Assembly (NCBI GenBank): GCA_963989385.1
Contig: OZ022512.1
Coordinates: 22,589,899 to 22,653,898 of the forward strand
DNA from: Ctena decussata
Lineage: Eukaryota; Mollusca; Bivalvia; Lucinida; Lucinidae
DNA: 64,000 nucleotides
Reading direction: 5' to 3'
This document shows, one piece after another, positions 38,101-44,613 of this stretch. Position 1 is the stretch's first letter. Every line of letters starts with the position of its first letter. The notes under the pieces are model-generated. The model was not told the origin of the DNA and made no database searches. It worked only from the letters and a program-made list of their open reading frames with translations. Position numbers and translations under genes: made by a program.

Positions 38101-41100
38101 GCAAAGCAGTAATACAGTATCGTATAGGTCATGTTCTGAGCCTAGAATTCAGTTTGTCTCAGAGAATGCGTATGCAAATTTTTGTCCACTGATTTACATG
38201 TACGTTTATACTGCCTAACTGCTTTTTACGCATATATTCGGCGAGTGACTATATGCGTCATGAGGTCTTTAGCCTGATTTCTATGTCAATGAAGTGTTAA
38301 CCGGGTTTTGAAGATTGTTTTCCTTGTGATTGATCACAAATTTGACCATGGCATTTTTTCATTCCTGACTGCCATGTCACGCAACAAGAACATTACGAGA
38401 AATGTCACACAGGACCCACTTTCCGCTGTTTCTATTCTTTTGCTTAACTTTCTATATTTTGCCACTTAAGTAGACGGAATCGCCTCTGAACGTTGATTCT
38501 AAGCATATGCTTTTTAATGGATAATATCCGAGGTTTTCATCAACTGTCATCAGAGGGGACGAAGAACAGATTATTTAATCCAAATATTTTGAAAACTACT
38601 TGACGATTCCACCAGAACAAAATATTTCAATTCTGTCTTGACACTTATAGCACTTAGAGTAAATAGGGACGTTGTTTAAAACATTGTTCAGATTGAAGTA
38701 TTAATACAAAGTCTGTGATTAAGGGTAGTGGTCAAGTTGTTCTAAAACAATAGTATTATACGCAACAGATCATTTTGGACCAGAATGGCTATACTGACCC
38801 CCAGATATCTGTGCTGAAATTCAGGACTGTGAACCATAAACTCACGACTGAGAAAGGCAGATGGACTAATATGGATATCTCCAATAGTAGATTCTACAAA
38901 TATGATGCAAACAATTTAGGCCATGAACTTCATTATCTTTTGCAATGCCGGTATTTTAAAAGAGATAAAATTTAAAGAGTAACTACACTTCAGGAACTGA
39001 CTGAATCAGATCCCAAACCCTATCCCCAACATCAAAGGGAAAGATTGACAAAGACATCCCAACAAACAATAAATTACAAGTGATAAGTCGAGTCAGCAGC
39101 TCTTTCCCAAATAGGTGGCAACTCAGCTATCTTTATTGCACTAAATCATTTAGACAAACAGAAGGGTTACAACAGACTAAGCAAACCCGATTTCTAGATA
39201 AGCCTTATTATACGGGACGAGACCTAATGTCTTAAAATTCAGCAATGCATTAACTTCAGGTAGTCCAGAAGTTTTTAGTAAGCTAAGTACGTTTGTAAAC
39301 ATAAGCACGGAAGTTTTCAACCAGTATAACTGTCTCAAATCTTTATTCGACGTGCCTATCAGTTATAATAGTAGTCTGCCACGGGTAATTTTTATAAAGT
39401 CCATAACTAATTTTGAATCATATATCCTTTGCGCTAAAGCTGCTTTGACCCAGCTGCATCGTGTTTGGGTCTGTATCGTGGGTCCGGTAGACGGGATTGT
39501 GCTGTTCGAACATGCGTTCGGCCACCGTCATTGCGTTGCCGGACTCAAGTCGGTATATGCATTGTCTGAATCAAGATGCAGTTGGCTATTAAGGACATAT
39601 TTTCTGTAATAACATTTTTATCTGCAGCCTCGTACATGCCATAAGACAGCGGTAGTCTATGGGCTTTATCGCGGAGCCGGGCGACCTTAATGCGCCGTCT
39701 GGAAACTGGTTCCGCCAGACGTCTCAGTGTAGCTAGCTATATATGTAGGCAGCATTGGGTATCTCTTATGGTGAGAGAGAACACGTTGGTTATTAAACCA
39801 TTGTATTTCTACATTTCCTGTCAAAAGTAGTCATTGCTTTCCCTTGCCTTTTCCCCATCCTTCCGCTTTATTTTGTGTCTTTAATGTCACAAGTAACAAG
39901 TCTATTGTGCCTCTGCTTTGCTTTCGGCCATGTGACAGTCTTATTTATAATTAAAATTTTTCCCAAATGTATTGATGGTTTGTAAGTTTGTCAGTCTGTC
40001 TTTAAATTAATCTTGTGCTGCTTACATCCTGTGTTATTACCTTCTGTATCAAAGCCGTTGATATGTGCCGGGCATGCCTGGTACACGACTGTCCCTGCTG
40101 GAGTATCTGGCCAACACATGATAGAATCCCAGGTCCTGTTGCAGTACGTTCCTGAAATGAAATAAACTTTGTTTTCAAAATGACATACTTCAAATAGGTC
40201 AATGGCTTGATTCTGCTGTCAGTCTGTTGCATATTTTTTTTTTATTTCATACTCAGTATTTTCAAAGCAAGAAACACAACAAAGAGAGGAAAATTAACAT
40301 TTTCGACTAACATTGGTTACCTAAACTGAATGTTTTGGAATCAACGGCCTGATCCATCTCCCATAGAGAAAAACATCACAGAAAGAAACACGATTTTAAA
40401 TGATTTGAAGATGCATTCTTTGCTAGAGACATTTTGTTTTCACTATTTTTGAATGTTATATGTCATTGCACTAGTAAAGGGTTGTATAATGTGCCCCTGT
40501 TGTATGCCTAATACAACCTTGAATGGCATTATAATAATGTCATTGCACTCGTAAAGGGCTGTATAATGCACCCCTGTTGATATGCATAATGCAGTCTTGA
40601 AGTTAGGAATGGCATTAAATCTGCGAGATAAAGACCGCATGCTAGCGTTATATAGTGAGGGACTTTAAAAACGCACCATTGTATATCATGTTATTTTACC
40701 CAGAGTTTGCCATATTGGAAACGTTTGAGCACTCGTGCGAGTTAGTATGGTTGAGTTCTTTAAGTCTGCAAACGCTTACAGAGAGTGTGCAACCATGCAT
40801 AGAAATTTCGAGAAAAATGGAATTTGGTTACTTTTTTGCTTAAATTCTAACGAATTCACATTATGTCGAAATTTAATGTTTATGCATCTGAATGAATACC
40901 ACACACTGTAAAAACAATGAAAAATGGCAAAGATCCTTGAAAAAGTGTTTTATCGATGTTCGAAAATTGGATTTAAAAAAAAAATAGGGTACAGTTCAAA
41001 ATTGGGAGATACCCGACTTAAAAGCCGACCAATTGATAGGTTACCTACCCAGGTTATAAGAGTATGTCCTAATGCACCAGTTTCAAGCAAATTTCAATAA

Positions 41101-42824
41101 TTATTGTTGTCCGTTACCTTCACTTCCGGTTTTTGTGCAAAAAAAGTGGAATCTTTGCAAAATGACATTGGAAAGAAAGAAATGTAACCGATAAAAAGAG
41201 AACACAAAGCATGAACAATGAATAAACCATTGATTTTTATGCCGTGTCATTGAAATCTGATCATCAGTTACGAAATTGCAGCAAATTGAAAATCACGCTT
41301 CAATCATCATTGGATTAATGCGAATTTATCTCCCTTTAGGAATATTCTAAAACCAAATTTTGCATTCATTTTGAAAGCTTGTGTTCCCGGTTAAAATTGG
41401 AATAAACCAAAATTACAATAGTTGATGGCTGTATGAAACAAAAATTCATTTTTCTAGCGTATCCAAAGCTACAAATTGGTACGTTTCTAAAGTCTCTTAG
41501 TATAGTATTTATACTACTTTAAGAGAGCCAAATTTAAACCGCAAGTTTCTCTAGTAATGCAGCTGATGGCAAATTAATGTCGCTTATTTATATTTTCTGT
41601 CTTTTGAAATTATCATTATCACTATGATTTTTTTCTTTCATTTCTTAACACCTGAATTGGGTATCAGTAGACGCTATAAATACTTAAAATAATTCGAAAC
41701 TTTGGAGCAATCCTGCCGCATCAGCATTTTTCAGAATACAATCATTGAATCAAATATACATTTGCTTTTTCAGCATTTTGGAGTCAGAAAACAAGATGCA
41801 CTGAATGCAATGTTCTTTTTACAACCAGCAGGGTTCAATGATTTTAGAATAGAATTGACAACTGATAATTTCATTGGGTGCAGACCAATATATCTATCTG
41901 TTTGTCTACATTCATCCTTAAAGCGCAGAAAACGAAAACGACTGAATTTGCAAACAGCGGTGATCCAGATGAGCCGCCTCATCTCGATCTACCCTGTTTG
42001 CCCTTTAGTCTTAGAATTCTCAATAGGGTATTGCTTGAACGAAACATTTTTTCTTTTAAATTTGCAGACATAAATTTTGTTGTCTGCTGTTTTGGCGCTT
42101 TAAGGGTTAACTGTCAAACTACAGACGACATGCAGCCGATTACTGATGATCATTACTACAGAATCTTTGGAAACTCGAATTAATCAGGCATATGAGAAAT
42201 ATAGATATAGATTGAGTGTCTGCAGGTAATAAATAATGCTCCTTATGAGCTGACTTGTTTAAGCTATTAAGCCCCCAAAAGCCGACGACATAATTTATGT
42301 TTGTAATTTTTCAAACAATGTTTCATCCTAGCTACATCATATTGAGGATTCAAAGACTAGAGGGCAAACAACATATAACCTGATGAGAAGGCTCATAATG
42401 AGCCACCTCATCAGGATCGACGATCATTGAAAAGTCAGCTGTTTTTGTCACTGGCGTTTAAAGAGTTGAAAAATGTGTAAAAAGAAGTGTTCGACAAAAG
42501 AACCAAAACTGATGCTGGTTATCTCGAATCTTCCTTGGTGTAGATGCATGGAAACATACATCTTGGTGCGGATTGAGCTTCTCCAACACTGGGGAAACTA
42601 AAGCAAAATCACTCCGGGAATTAAAAGTGTAGCCCCCACTTACTGCCAGTAACGGCTACAGCTATTTATCCATAGCAGTCTCGCTATTTTTACCTCATAC
42701 GGATTTCATAATCGAAGGTTTCACCTGTCATATTGGACTCCTCAGCTATCATTCTGTGGTAACAAGCCAGCCGACTCTGGTACAGAGCTCTTGTCTGGTC
42801 CTCCAACGTTAGCTGCACTATCAT
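13798..42824 (-). CDS. class B1 (secretin-family) G-protein-coupled receptor, PTH/VIP-receptor-like, 12 exons found
   Basis: Joined exons, minus strand: 42824-42725, 40151-40041, 35023-34860, 33875-33781, 31972-31807, 26280-26124, 24960-24900, 23815-23743, 21196-21105, 17277-17139, 16082-16041, 14385-13798. They total 1788 nt, 595 codons plus TAG, with GT-AG introns and matching phases throughout. The predicted protein is a plasma-membrane peptide-hormone receptor. The ectodomain has the six conserved cysteines (residues 21, 37, 46, 60, 77, 102) and five N-glycosylation sequons. Seven helices follow, with RNIIHMNLF (TM2), EGLYLH (TM3), CW in loop 2, PIFG (TM6) and NSYQG (TM7). The tail is 195 residues. 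[20 protein letters not shown] and FFNSYQG...[12 protein letters not shown] resemble PTH and VIP receptors more than PDF, calcitonin or CRF receptors, which usually have a KAVRA/KAVKAT start to TM6. No signal peptide is encoded, so at least one 5' exon is missing. The ligand cannot be told from sequence. Confidence 0.93.
14496..15048. mobile_element. palindromic MITE (GCCCAGTGGGCACAC type) split by a fold-back element
   Basis: The left part (about 14496-14565) contains ACACAATGTTGAATCC and GATTCAACGTCATGACGTTG. The right part (about 15013-15048) reads GTTGATTCAACATTGTGTGC then CCAGTGGGT. Together they correspond to the intact copy at 53572-53680. A fold-back element (14566-15012) separates the halves. 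Confidence 0.6.
14566..15012. mobile_element. fold-back element family A, copy 1
   Basis: An inverted repeat with arms of about 70 bases (14575-14717) begins TTTGATTTTTCAGCGTTCAT. It is followed by about 290 bp that includes GACGTTTGTTTACATAAGAC. Nearly the same sequence recurs in direct orientation at 16554-17003, so the whole of about 450 bp is the mobile unit. Confidence 0.75.
15049..16040. other. intron between receptor exons 11 and 12, remainder
   Basis: No coding or repeat structure is recognised from about 15050 to 16040. The ORFs at 14933-15238 and 15023-15220 cross the MITE junction and show no domain. Confidence 0.5.
16041..16082 (-). CDS. receptor exon 11: 42-nt microexon, TM7
   Basis: This exon encodes exactly 14 residues, [14 protein letters not shown], between the acceptor CATTGCAG and the donor GTTTGT. 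It completes the TM7 sequence [23 protein letters not shown] 42-nt exon at this place is typical of class B receptor genes. It starts and ends in phase 0. It is too short for ORF callers and is supported by sequence match, size and phase. Confidence 0.92.
16198..16433. mobile_element. fold-back MITE family B (GAGCCGCGACACGA ends), copy 1
   Basis: The ends GAGCCGCGACGTGACAAAACC and GTTTTCTCGTGTCGCGGCTC form about 30-bp inverted repeats. Internal GATCAGCCTGGGCA / TGCGCAGGCTGATC arms also pair. Three further copies lie at 50143-50378, 53179-53432 and 53920-54162. The ORFs here are translations of the palindrome. Confidence 0.85.
16554..17003. mobile_element. fold-back element family A, copy 2
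   Basis: It is in the same orientation as, and close in sequence to, 14566-15012. The hairpin arms span about 16563-16706 and the unique part ends at GGCAAGTGTAAATATTG. With copy 1 it brackets the 42-nt exon 11 in direct repeat. Confidence 0.75.
17139..17277 (-). CDS. receptor exon 10: TM6, loop 3, start of TM7
   Basis: The acceptor TATTTCAG precedes one base that finishes an Arg codon, then [20 protein letters not shown] (TM6 with the PxxG kink), loop [12 protein letters not shown], and [14 protein letters not shown] (TM7 start). The donor is CAG|GTATGG. At 139 nt it is close to the usual 130-nt exon. The [15 protein letters not shown] string is the strongest pointer to the PTH/VIP receptor branch. 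Confidence 0.95.
17278..19126. other. intron 9, right part
   Basis: It holds a small hairpin at 17688-17722 (CATTAGAATCGCC/GGCGATTCTAATG; compare 25383-25413), a C-tract at 17813-17827 and T-tracts at about 18410-18430. The ORF at 17308-17517 and the minus frame upstream of exon 10 show no domain. No further exon is required by phase or homology. Confidence 0.5.
19127..19505. mobile_element. fold-back element family E, copy 1
   Basis: The hairpin 19151-19284 has arms TTTGGGGAGGTAAATCGTCGG and CCGACGATTTACCTCCCCAAA. The following 220 bp, with ATGCACTTTTCACATTTTCA and GACGT-rich stretches, is shared with the copy at 34363-34725. Confidence 0.7.
20068..20146 (-). mobile_element. tRNA-derived SINE head
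   Basis: On the minus strand, GGTAAATTGAGTGGTCGCC resembles a box A region and GTGAGTTCGAGTTCC a box B. The whole resembles a tRNA gene of Glu/Lys type without a sound cloverleaf. The SINE body probably extends to about 20000. Nothing is recognised at 19506-19990 except a GC-richer stretch at 19550-19760. Confidence 0.55.
20183..21078. mobile_element. second split palindromic MITE with an inserted element
   Basis: The left part (20183-20246) includes CACATTGATTCAACGTCATG. The right part (about 21034-21078) has TTGTTAACTCAACATTGTGTG. Together they match the intact MITE at 53572-53680. The intervening 0.79 kb begins TGCATAAAAAG and ends CTTTTATGCA. It contains two hairpins, GTGCATCAACAG...CTGTTGATGCAC (20293-20342) and GCCCGGTCCCTCGG...CCCTCGGGACCTGGC (about 20931-21006), so it is probably an inserted element. 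Confidence 0.5.
21105..21196 (-). CDS. receptor exon 9: TM5 and intracellular loop 3
   Basis: The acceptor TTTTTCAG precedes [17 protein letters not shown], then [13 protein letters not shown] and two bases (AG) of the Arg codon completed by exon 10. The donor is ACAG|GTAAAA. The length of 92 nt equals the typical class B exon. The joined product reads ...KRQRYR|RLARST, as expected at the loop-3/TM6 boundary. TM5 follows GPVMASMV of exon 8 without a gap. Confidence 0.93.
21197..22585. other. intron 8, right part
   Basis: It contains A-rich tracts (21265-21305), T-tracts (21720-21733, 22250-22266) and, at about 22025-22135, a diverged fragment with AGTCTGATCAGAGTCTTC. That fragment recalls family B fold-back MITEs. 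No exon was found. Confidence 0.45.
22586..23700. repeat. tandem units of fold-back element family D, about 2.5 copies
   Basis: Two units of about 440 bp (22590-23027 and 23028-23460) are followed by a partial third (to about 23700). Each starts near TTTACATTCTTGGTGTATTTACTG. The hairpins at 22902-23008 and 23338-23444 have arms GTTTATCGAAGTGTAAACTAC / GTAGTTTACACTTCGATAAAC with a loop around AACCCC(T/G)TCGGGGTT-like sequence. A related copy in inverted orientation is at about 62950-63390. Confidence 0.8.
23743..23815 (-). CDS. receptor exon 8: extracellular loop 2 and TM5 start
   Basis: The acceptor TTTCCTCAG is followed by one base finishing a Leu codon, then [24 protein letters not shown], and the donor GTT|GTAAGT. 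The CW pair is the class B loop-2 signature. Its Cys (residue 286) should pair with Cys 216 at the top of TM3. At 73 nt it is close to the usual 70. Confidence 0.93.
24073..24134. repeat. fold-back inverted repeat
   Basis: ATTTCATATGAAACTTTATGA and its imperfect complement (TTTCATATATTTCATATGAAAT) flank a GCGCCTTTGGCG loop. Confidence 0.7.
24135..24737. other. intron 7, middle part
   Basis: No exon or clear repeat. A 93-codon plus-strand frame at 24465-24746 has no recognised domain and lies antisense within the receptor intron. Confidence 0.4.
24749..24855 (+). mobile_element. short retroposon fragment with 11-bp target site duplication
   Basis: The 107-bp insert is flanked by CTGGGCTAGCA at 24738-24748 and 24856-24866. 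It ends in a (TCAC)-type tail, GTTCACTCACTCACC, and contains GTCTTTCGGAAGAGAC. This fits a 5'-truncated SINE inserted by target-primed reverse transcription. It lies only about 35-45 bases past the donor of exon 7. Confidence 0.65.
24900..24960 (-). CDS. receptor exon 7: 61-nt exon, TM4
   Basis: Acceptor TTTTACAG, then CC (completing Thr with the A of exon 6), [19 protein letters not shown], and TT (completed to Leu by exon 8). The donor is TT|GTAAGT. It is exactly 61 nt, the class B TM4 exon size, with the phase demanded by both neighbours. The P-xxx-W pattern of TM4 is present. No ORF caller would see it. Confidence 0.93.
24961..25970. other. intron 6, right part
   Basis: It contains a hairpin at 25383-25413 (ATTAGAACCGCC/GGCGTTTCTAAT) and C- and A-tracts at 25895-25925. 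Minus-strand frames at 25408-25720 are low-complexity and not coding by any recognised motif. Confidence 0.45.
25976..26038. repeat. near-perfect 63-bp palindrome
   Basis: AGCCATATGCGCGTTTTTG...CAAAAACGCGCATATGGCT is centred on CAGTTAACTG and has one extra base in one arm. Related ATAGCC-bearing sequence flanks it at 25815-25860 and 26041-26080. It lies about 85 bases past the donor of receptor exon 6. Confidence 0.8.
26124..26280 (-). CDS. receptor exon 6: TM3 and intracellular loop 2
   Basis: Acceptor ATTTTCAG, then [19 protein letters not shown] and [19 protein letters not shown] (TM3), loop TERSRIT, and WYMVLGW (TM4 start). The donor is GGATGGA|GTAAGT. EGLYLH is the class B TM3 signature, with Glu 237 in the conserved position, and Cys 216 is the disulfide partner of loop 2. 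At 157 nt it is 3 more than the common 154. Confidence 0.96.
26560..26620. repeat. fold-back inverted repeat
   Basis: ATGATGATGCAATCTTCTGAG pairs with CTCAGAAGAGATGCGTCATCAT around a GTTAAC-containing centre. Confidence 0.7.
26621..27239. other. intron 5, no recognised feature
   Basis: Ordinary AT-rich sequence with no exon, RNA or repeat that I can support. Confidence 0.4.
27240..27370. repeat. fold-back inverted repeat
   Basis: Arms TACAAACCTCAGGGAACAGA and TCTGTTCCCTGAGGTTTGTA (27-28 bases, nearly perfect) enclose about 75 bases. The 92-codon ORF across it (27109-27387) is best explained by the repeat. Confidence 0.7.
27371..28816. other. intron 5, AT-rich stretch
   Basis: Poly-T and AT-rich DNA (for example 27860-27910). 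No exon, RNA gene or defined repeat was recognised. Confidence 0.4.
28817..29329. mobile_element. element family F, copy 1, complete
   Basis: The inverted termini TCCTCGATTTCCTTTCGTTG and CAACGAAAGGAAATCGAGGA extend about 33 bases (to GGGCGGTGC/GCACCGCCC). The 513-bp interior contains no transposase. An inverted partial copy is at 30107-30520. Confidence 0.8.
29697..29888 (-). mobile_element. tRNA-derived SINE, second copy
   Basis: It shares TTTTACGTCCTTT, GGGTGATAatGGAAGGCTGTGTGCAA and the CTGCTAGATCAG / CCTACTGAGCTnCC head with 6640-6801. Box B is more decayed here than in the first copy. It lies between the two inverted family F copies. Confidence 0.7.
30107..30520. mobile_element. element family F, copy 2, inverted and truncated
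   Basis: It begins TCCTCGATTTCCTTTCGTTGAC and runs as the reverse complement of copy 1 as far as GTAACAACTCATGA, where it abuts part of another MITE. About 410 bp of inverted homology to 28915-29329, with 0.78 kb between. Confidence 0.8.
30521..30810. mobile_element. partial copy of the 9781-10180 MITE family
   Basis: Shares GAATGTCC(C/G)TGCAA, GAATTAATTnTCGT and the right terminus ending GTTCCGATTG with 9781-10180. The left terminus is missing, replaced by the truncated family F copy. The ORFs at 30502-30837 come from this repeat. Confidence 0.7.
30811..31806. other. intron 5, left of exon 5
   Basis: Bases about 31150-31345 match the dispersed GACTTCCTGTTTGCTTCC-type repeat seen at 5985-6135 and 60450-60680. 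Otherwise unassigned. Confidence 0.4.
31807..31972 (-). CDS. receptor exon 5: TM2 and extracellular loop 1
   Basis: The acceptor TATTGCAG is followed by one base finishing the Arg codon of exon 4, then [20 protein letters not shown] (intracellular loop 1 and TM2), [17 protein letters not shown], and a longish loop [18 protein letters not shown]. The donor is CCG|GTAAGT. RNxIHxNLF is the class B TM2 signature. The extended loop 1 recalls PTH receptors. The exon is 166 nt. Confidence 0.95.
31973..32869. other. intron 4
   Basis: A small palindrome (TCCGTCTTACAAGACGGA then TCTAGATATCTAGA) lies at about 32046-32075. Otherwise AT-rich with nothing recognised. Confidence 0.45.
32870..33091. mobile_element. 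fold-back MITE family G (CTTAAGTCG ends), copy 1
   Basis: The ends GGGGCCATATTTATAAAACG and CGTTTTATAAATACAGCCCC enclose ACTTAAGTCGTTGC and AGGAGATTCCCAACAACTATG arms, nearly palindromic throughout 222 bp. Two more copies are at 44272-44456 and 48425-48648. Confidence 0.85.
33092..33780. other. intron 4, left of exon 4
   Basis: No feature recognised beyond T-tracts near 33250-33267. Confidence 0.4.
33781..33875 (-). CDS. receptor exon 4: TM1
   Basis: Acceptor TTTCAG, then [20 protein letters not shown] and [11 protein letters not shown], then AG of an Arg codon. The donor is CAG|GTAAGA. The NxGYxLS pattern is typical of class B TM1. The exon is 95 nt, phase 0 in, two bases out. Confidence 0.95.
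33876..34362. other. intron 3, left part
   Basis: A degenerate (AAAT)n-like stretch at about 34025-34105 yields a spurious minus-strand frame. Nothing else is recognised. Confidence 0.45.
34363..34725. mobile_element. fold-back element family E, copy 2
   Basis: The hairpin at about 34371-34492 has arms around TTTGGGAGGTAA / TTACCTCCCCAAA with GGTTGC/GGCAACC. It is followed by ATGCACTTTTCACATTTTCA as in 19127-19505. Confidence 0.65.
34860..35023 (-). CDS. receptor exon 3: end of hormone-receptor domain
   Basis: Acceptor TGTTCACAG, then AA completing Glu, [40 protein letters not shown] and [14 protein letters not shown]. The donor is CTT|GTATGT. It supplies cysteines 5 and 6 of the ectodomain (residues 77 and 102), the conserved NGTW and W-xN-xT-xC pattern, and three N-glycosylation sequons. 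The exon is 164 nt. Confidence 0.93.
35024..35349. other. intron 2 start with long T tract
   Basis: T-rich tracts at about 35143-35205. No exon. Confidence 0.5.
35350..35520. mobile_element. fold-back MITE family C (GAGGTTATAAAACTTGAG ends), copy 1
   Basis: The ends GAGGTTATAAAACTTGAGTAC and TTCTCAAGTTTTATAACCTC flank ATAAAGCACACTGAT / ATCAGTGTGCTTTAT arms and a GAGCACATGCTC centre. Other copies: 44614-44749, 49650-49785, 54310-54431, 55747-55868. Confidence 0.88.
35521..35882. other. intron 2 segment
   Basis: Bases 35560-35660 match the dispersed GACTTCCTGTTTGCTTCC-type repeat. The ORF at 35535-35765 is a translation of it. Confidence 0.4.
35883..36264. mobile_element. 382-bp MITE with TACACTGTAAAAA ends
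   Basis: TACACTGTAAAAA at the left and TTTTTTACAGTGTA at the right form short terminal inverted repeats. The interior repeats TAAACATGTT-like motifs. If the terminal TA is the target duplication it would be of the Tc1/mariner type. Confidence 0.65.
36265..38769. other. intron 2, long unassigned stretch
   Basis: Largely AT-rich unique-looking DNA. A 115-codon plus-strand frame at 36931-37278 has no recognised motif and is antisense within the intron, so I do not call it a gene. Confidence 0.4.
38770..39315 (+). pseudogene. LINE 3'-end coding fragment
   Basis: [21 protein letters not shown] is followed by a degraded C-x-C region, then [17 protein letters not shown]. After frameshifts, [14 protein letters not shown] and LSTFVNIS appear near 39215-39310. 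This is the order NHKL-GRWT, HYLL-C-F, RPNVLKF, FV seen at the C-terminus of many non-LTR reverse transcriptases. The zinc-binding cysteines are partly lost and several frameshifts and stops occur. It is a dead fragment of a family different from the 2771-4058 LINE. Confidence 0.7.
39605..39813 (+). mobile_element. possible solo LTR
   Basis: The 209-bp segment starts TGTAATAACA and ends TTTCTACA, so its termini are TGTA...TACA. It is flanked by TTTC on both sides (39601-39604 and 39814-39817). It contains a TATATATG box-like string at about 39738 and TATTAAACC near the 3' end, as in a compact LTR. No internal retroelement genes are nearby. Confidence 0.45.
40041..40151 (-). CDS. receptor exon 2: core of hormone-receptor domain
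   Basis: The acceptor CATTTCAG is followed by GA completing Gly, [36 protein letters not shown], and G of a Glu codon. The donor is GAAG|GTAATA. It carries cysteines 2, 3 and 4 (residues 37, 46 and 60) and the W-D-xxx-CWP-xx-P-G core that defines the family. The exon is 111 nt. Confidence 0.95.
40152..42724. other. intron 1
   Basis: A direct repeat of GTCATTGCACT(A/C)GTAAAGGG(T/C)TGTATAATG occurs at about 40461 and 40540. A stretch around 41955-42050 (GGTGATCCAGATGAGCCGCC) resembles 42390-42420 (ATAATGAGCCACCTCATC), a probable dispersed repeat. The ORFs at 41702-42183 cross it and have no domain. Confidence 0.4.
42725..42824 (-). CDS. receptor exon 1 (first one found): start of hormone-receptor domain
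   Basis: The acceptor CAATTTCAG precedes [20 protein letters not shown], then [13 protein letters not shown] and G of a Gly codon. The donor is ACAG|GTGAAA. It provides cysteine 1 (residue 21) and an NMT sequon. The ATG here follows a splice acceptor and no signal peptide is encoded, so I infer an upstream exon rather than a true start. An open frame in another phase (42742-42999) is not the coding one. Confidence 0.85.
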
Positions 42825-43023
42825 CTGAAATTGGAAAAAGTGACATCACAAGATGGTAGATAGAGCGTTTGGCTTCGGTGCTGAAGGTTGCAGAGCCAGT
42901 CGTTAAGATTGTTAGCTGTCTGCCAAGTTGGGCGTGAATACGTACCGTATTTAGTTCTGGAAGATTATTTTTCAGCGCTGGTACAGGACAGAGCTGCACG
43001 TTTCACATGATAGGCCAAAATCA
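42825..43023. other. upstream intron of the receptor gene
   Basis: No exon recognised. The expected signal-peptide exon, ending in phase 0, was not found here or further right. Confidence 0.4.
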
Positions 43024-43246
43024 GGGGCGTAACTAGAGCAATTTCATAATACGCACAACCATGTTTTATTCTCTACTTCTTGAAGGGAAAGCTAGTATAT
43101 CAGCCACTTTGGTAATTGGTATTGAAATCTAGTCTAATTTATAAATTTTCAGCATGCAAATATGCAGGTGCGTGTTGAAATTTTGTCAATTTTGACAAAA
43201 TTTCAATACGCACATGCGTATTTGCCGTATACGTAGCTACGCCCTT
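43024..43246. mobile_element. MITE with an internal 67-bp palindrome
   Basis: The ends GGGGCGTAACTAGAG and GTAGCTACGCCCTT are inverted. The hairpin 43157-43223 pairs GCGTGTTGAAATTTTGTCAA with TTGACAAAATTTCAATACGC. Confidence 0.65.
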
Positions 43247-43599
43247 GAAAATAACGAATGGACTTAACGAATCTCTACCGCGGAGGAATGTCCAATATAC
43301 AGTGCGCCTTTTACGACCATCTGCTGTAAATTTCAAGCCTACGGGACATCATTATATTTTTTACCTTACATACCTGTTTGAGTGGTCGTGTTGTGTTTTT
43401 CAATGTGGCCGTTCAGCTGTTTGCGTTTCAAGGCTGTAGTTTATATCATTCTGATAGTTTAAATTGCTTTATCTGAACATCCCGAAGAGAATACTTTCTT
43501 CGTATCACGGTGGCTTACTTTGTATTGAACCATGCCTATTAGGAATAACTGTATCATTGATTTCATGTTCGAAAGGGTAAAAATCAACTAATTTTTATC

Positions 43600-43975
43600 A
43601 GAATCAGTATTTATAACATTGTAAAATGGTTTTAATTTCGTTATTATGAACCTGATCTAGTACGGTCAATTTAATATTAGTTGAACATTCACACCTGTCT
43701 GTTTCTGAAACAATACCATAGGATTGCTGACGACTGAATAAATTCATCTGTAAATCTGGCATAAAGGTATAATCATCAGATAAACATATCACTCCGCGTT
43801 TTGTTTAACCTCGGAATGAAAATTTGCTTTCAAGATAAAAACCGAATCCGACATAAGTTTTTTTTATAAAACCCAGTGGTACCATTCTTATCTGTGCTGA
43901 AGAATATCAACACTATTGCTAACACCATTTCAACAAAACCATTCACCGTTGAGATGAAAAAAAAAGTTTGAGGTT
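43600..43975. repeat. diverged segmental repeat, unit 1
   Basis: Shares TTCACACCTGTCTGTTT, AACCCAGTGGTA and ATATCAACACTATTG(C/A)TAAC with 47860-48270, and weaker blocks with 50660-51000. It is followed by the same two MITE families (G then C) as unit 2. Confidence 0.6.
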
Positions 43976-44271
43976 TCACATTAACTGGATAAAACATTTT
44001 GAATAGCGTGATGCGGTGTATCTGTACGAGTGCATCGACAGAGCTGATATTTCGTTTTCGGAGGGCAGAACACCGCTCTGTAACTTTTGAAAGAGATCAT
44101 ATAGTGTCTTCAAAGTGAGCTTGTTACGAGTAAAGGACAGAAAAAAAAGGAAGAAAAAGAAAGCGCCACAAACAATGGTATGGTTCATGCATTTTTGTTG
44201 ATTTCGTTCTTTCGCGTCTGAAATAGTCTTGAAAACAAAATACAGCACTGCCTCTAAACATTTCAGAGCCT

Positions 44272-44456
44272 GGGGTCGTATTTATAAAACCACTTAAGGC
44301 GTTGTTATGCTGTTCTAAGGCTAAATTTCTATAAAGGAGATTCCCTACAACTATGAAATTTGCTCTTTAGGGACAGTCTTTTTCAGACTGTTCCTCCAGA
44401 GCAAATTTTAGAAACAGCATAGCAACCACTTAAGTCGTGTTATGAATACGACCCCT
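44272..44456. mobile_element. fold-back MITE family G, copy 2
   Basis: The ends GGGGTCGTATTTATAAAACC and GTTATGAATACGACCCC are present. One internal arm is shortened by a deletion relative to 32870-33091. Confidence 0.85.
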
Positions 44457-44613
44457 GAGCAACAAGCGTTAACCGAGCCCAGGCATCTCCGAAAGGAACG
44501 GTCTAATTAACGTCAGCAGTATTTGATCACTAGTCATCATTTTTCTAAATAAATCTCCCTCTAGATAGTATGAAGATTCGAAGTCAGTAATCACTGGAAA
44601 GTGGTTATCCCCC

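Noticed and set aside
43139..43336. Minus-strand ORF with RKRRTVYWTFLRGRDSLSPF, resembling a transposase
   Set aside because: Too short and overlapping a MITE palindrome. No catalytic motif could be read.
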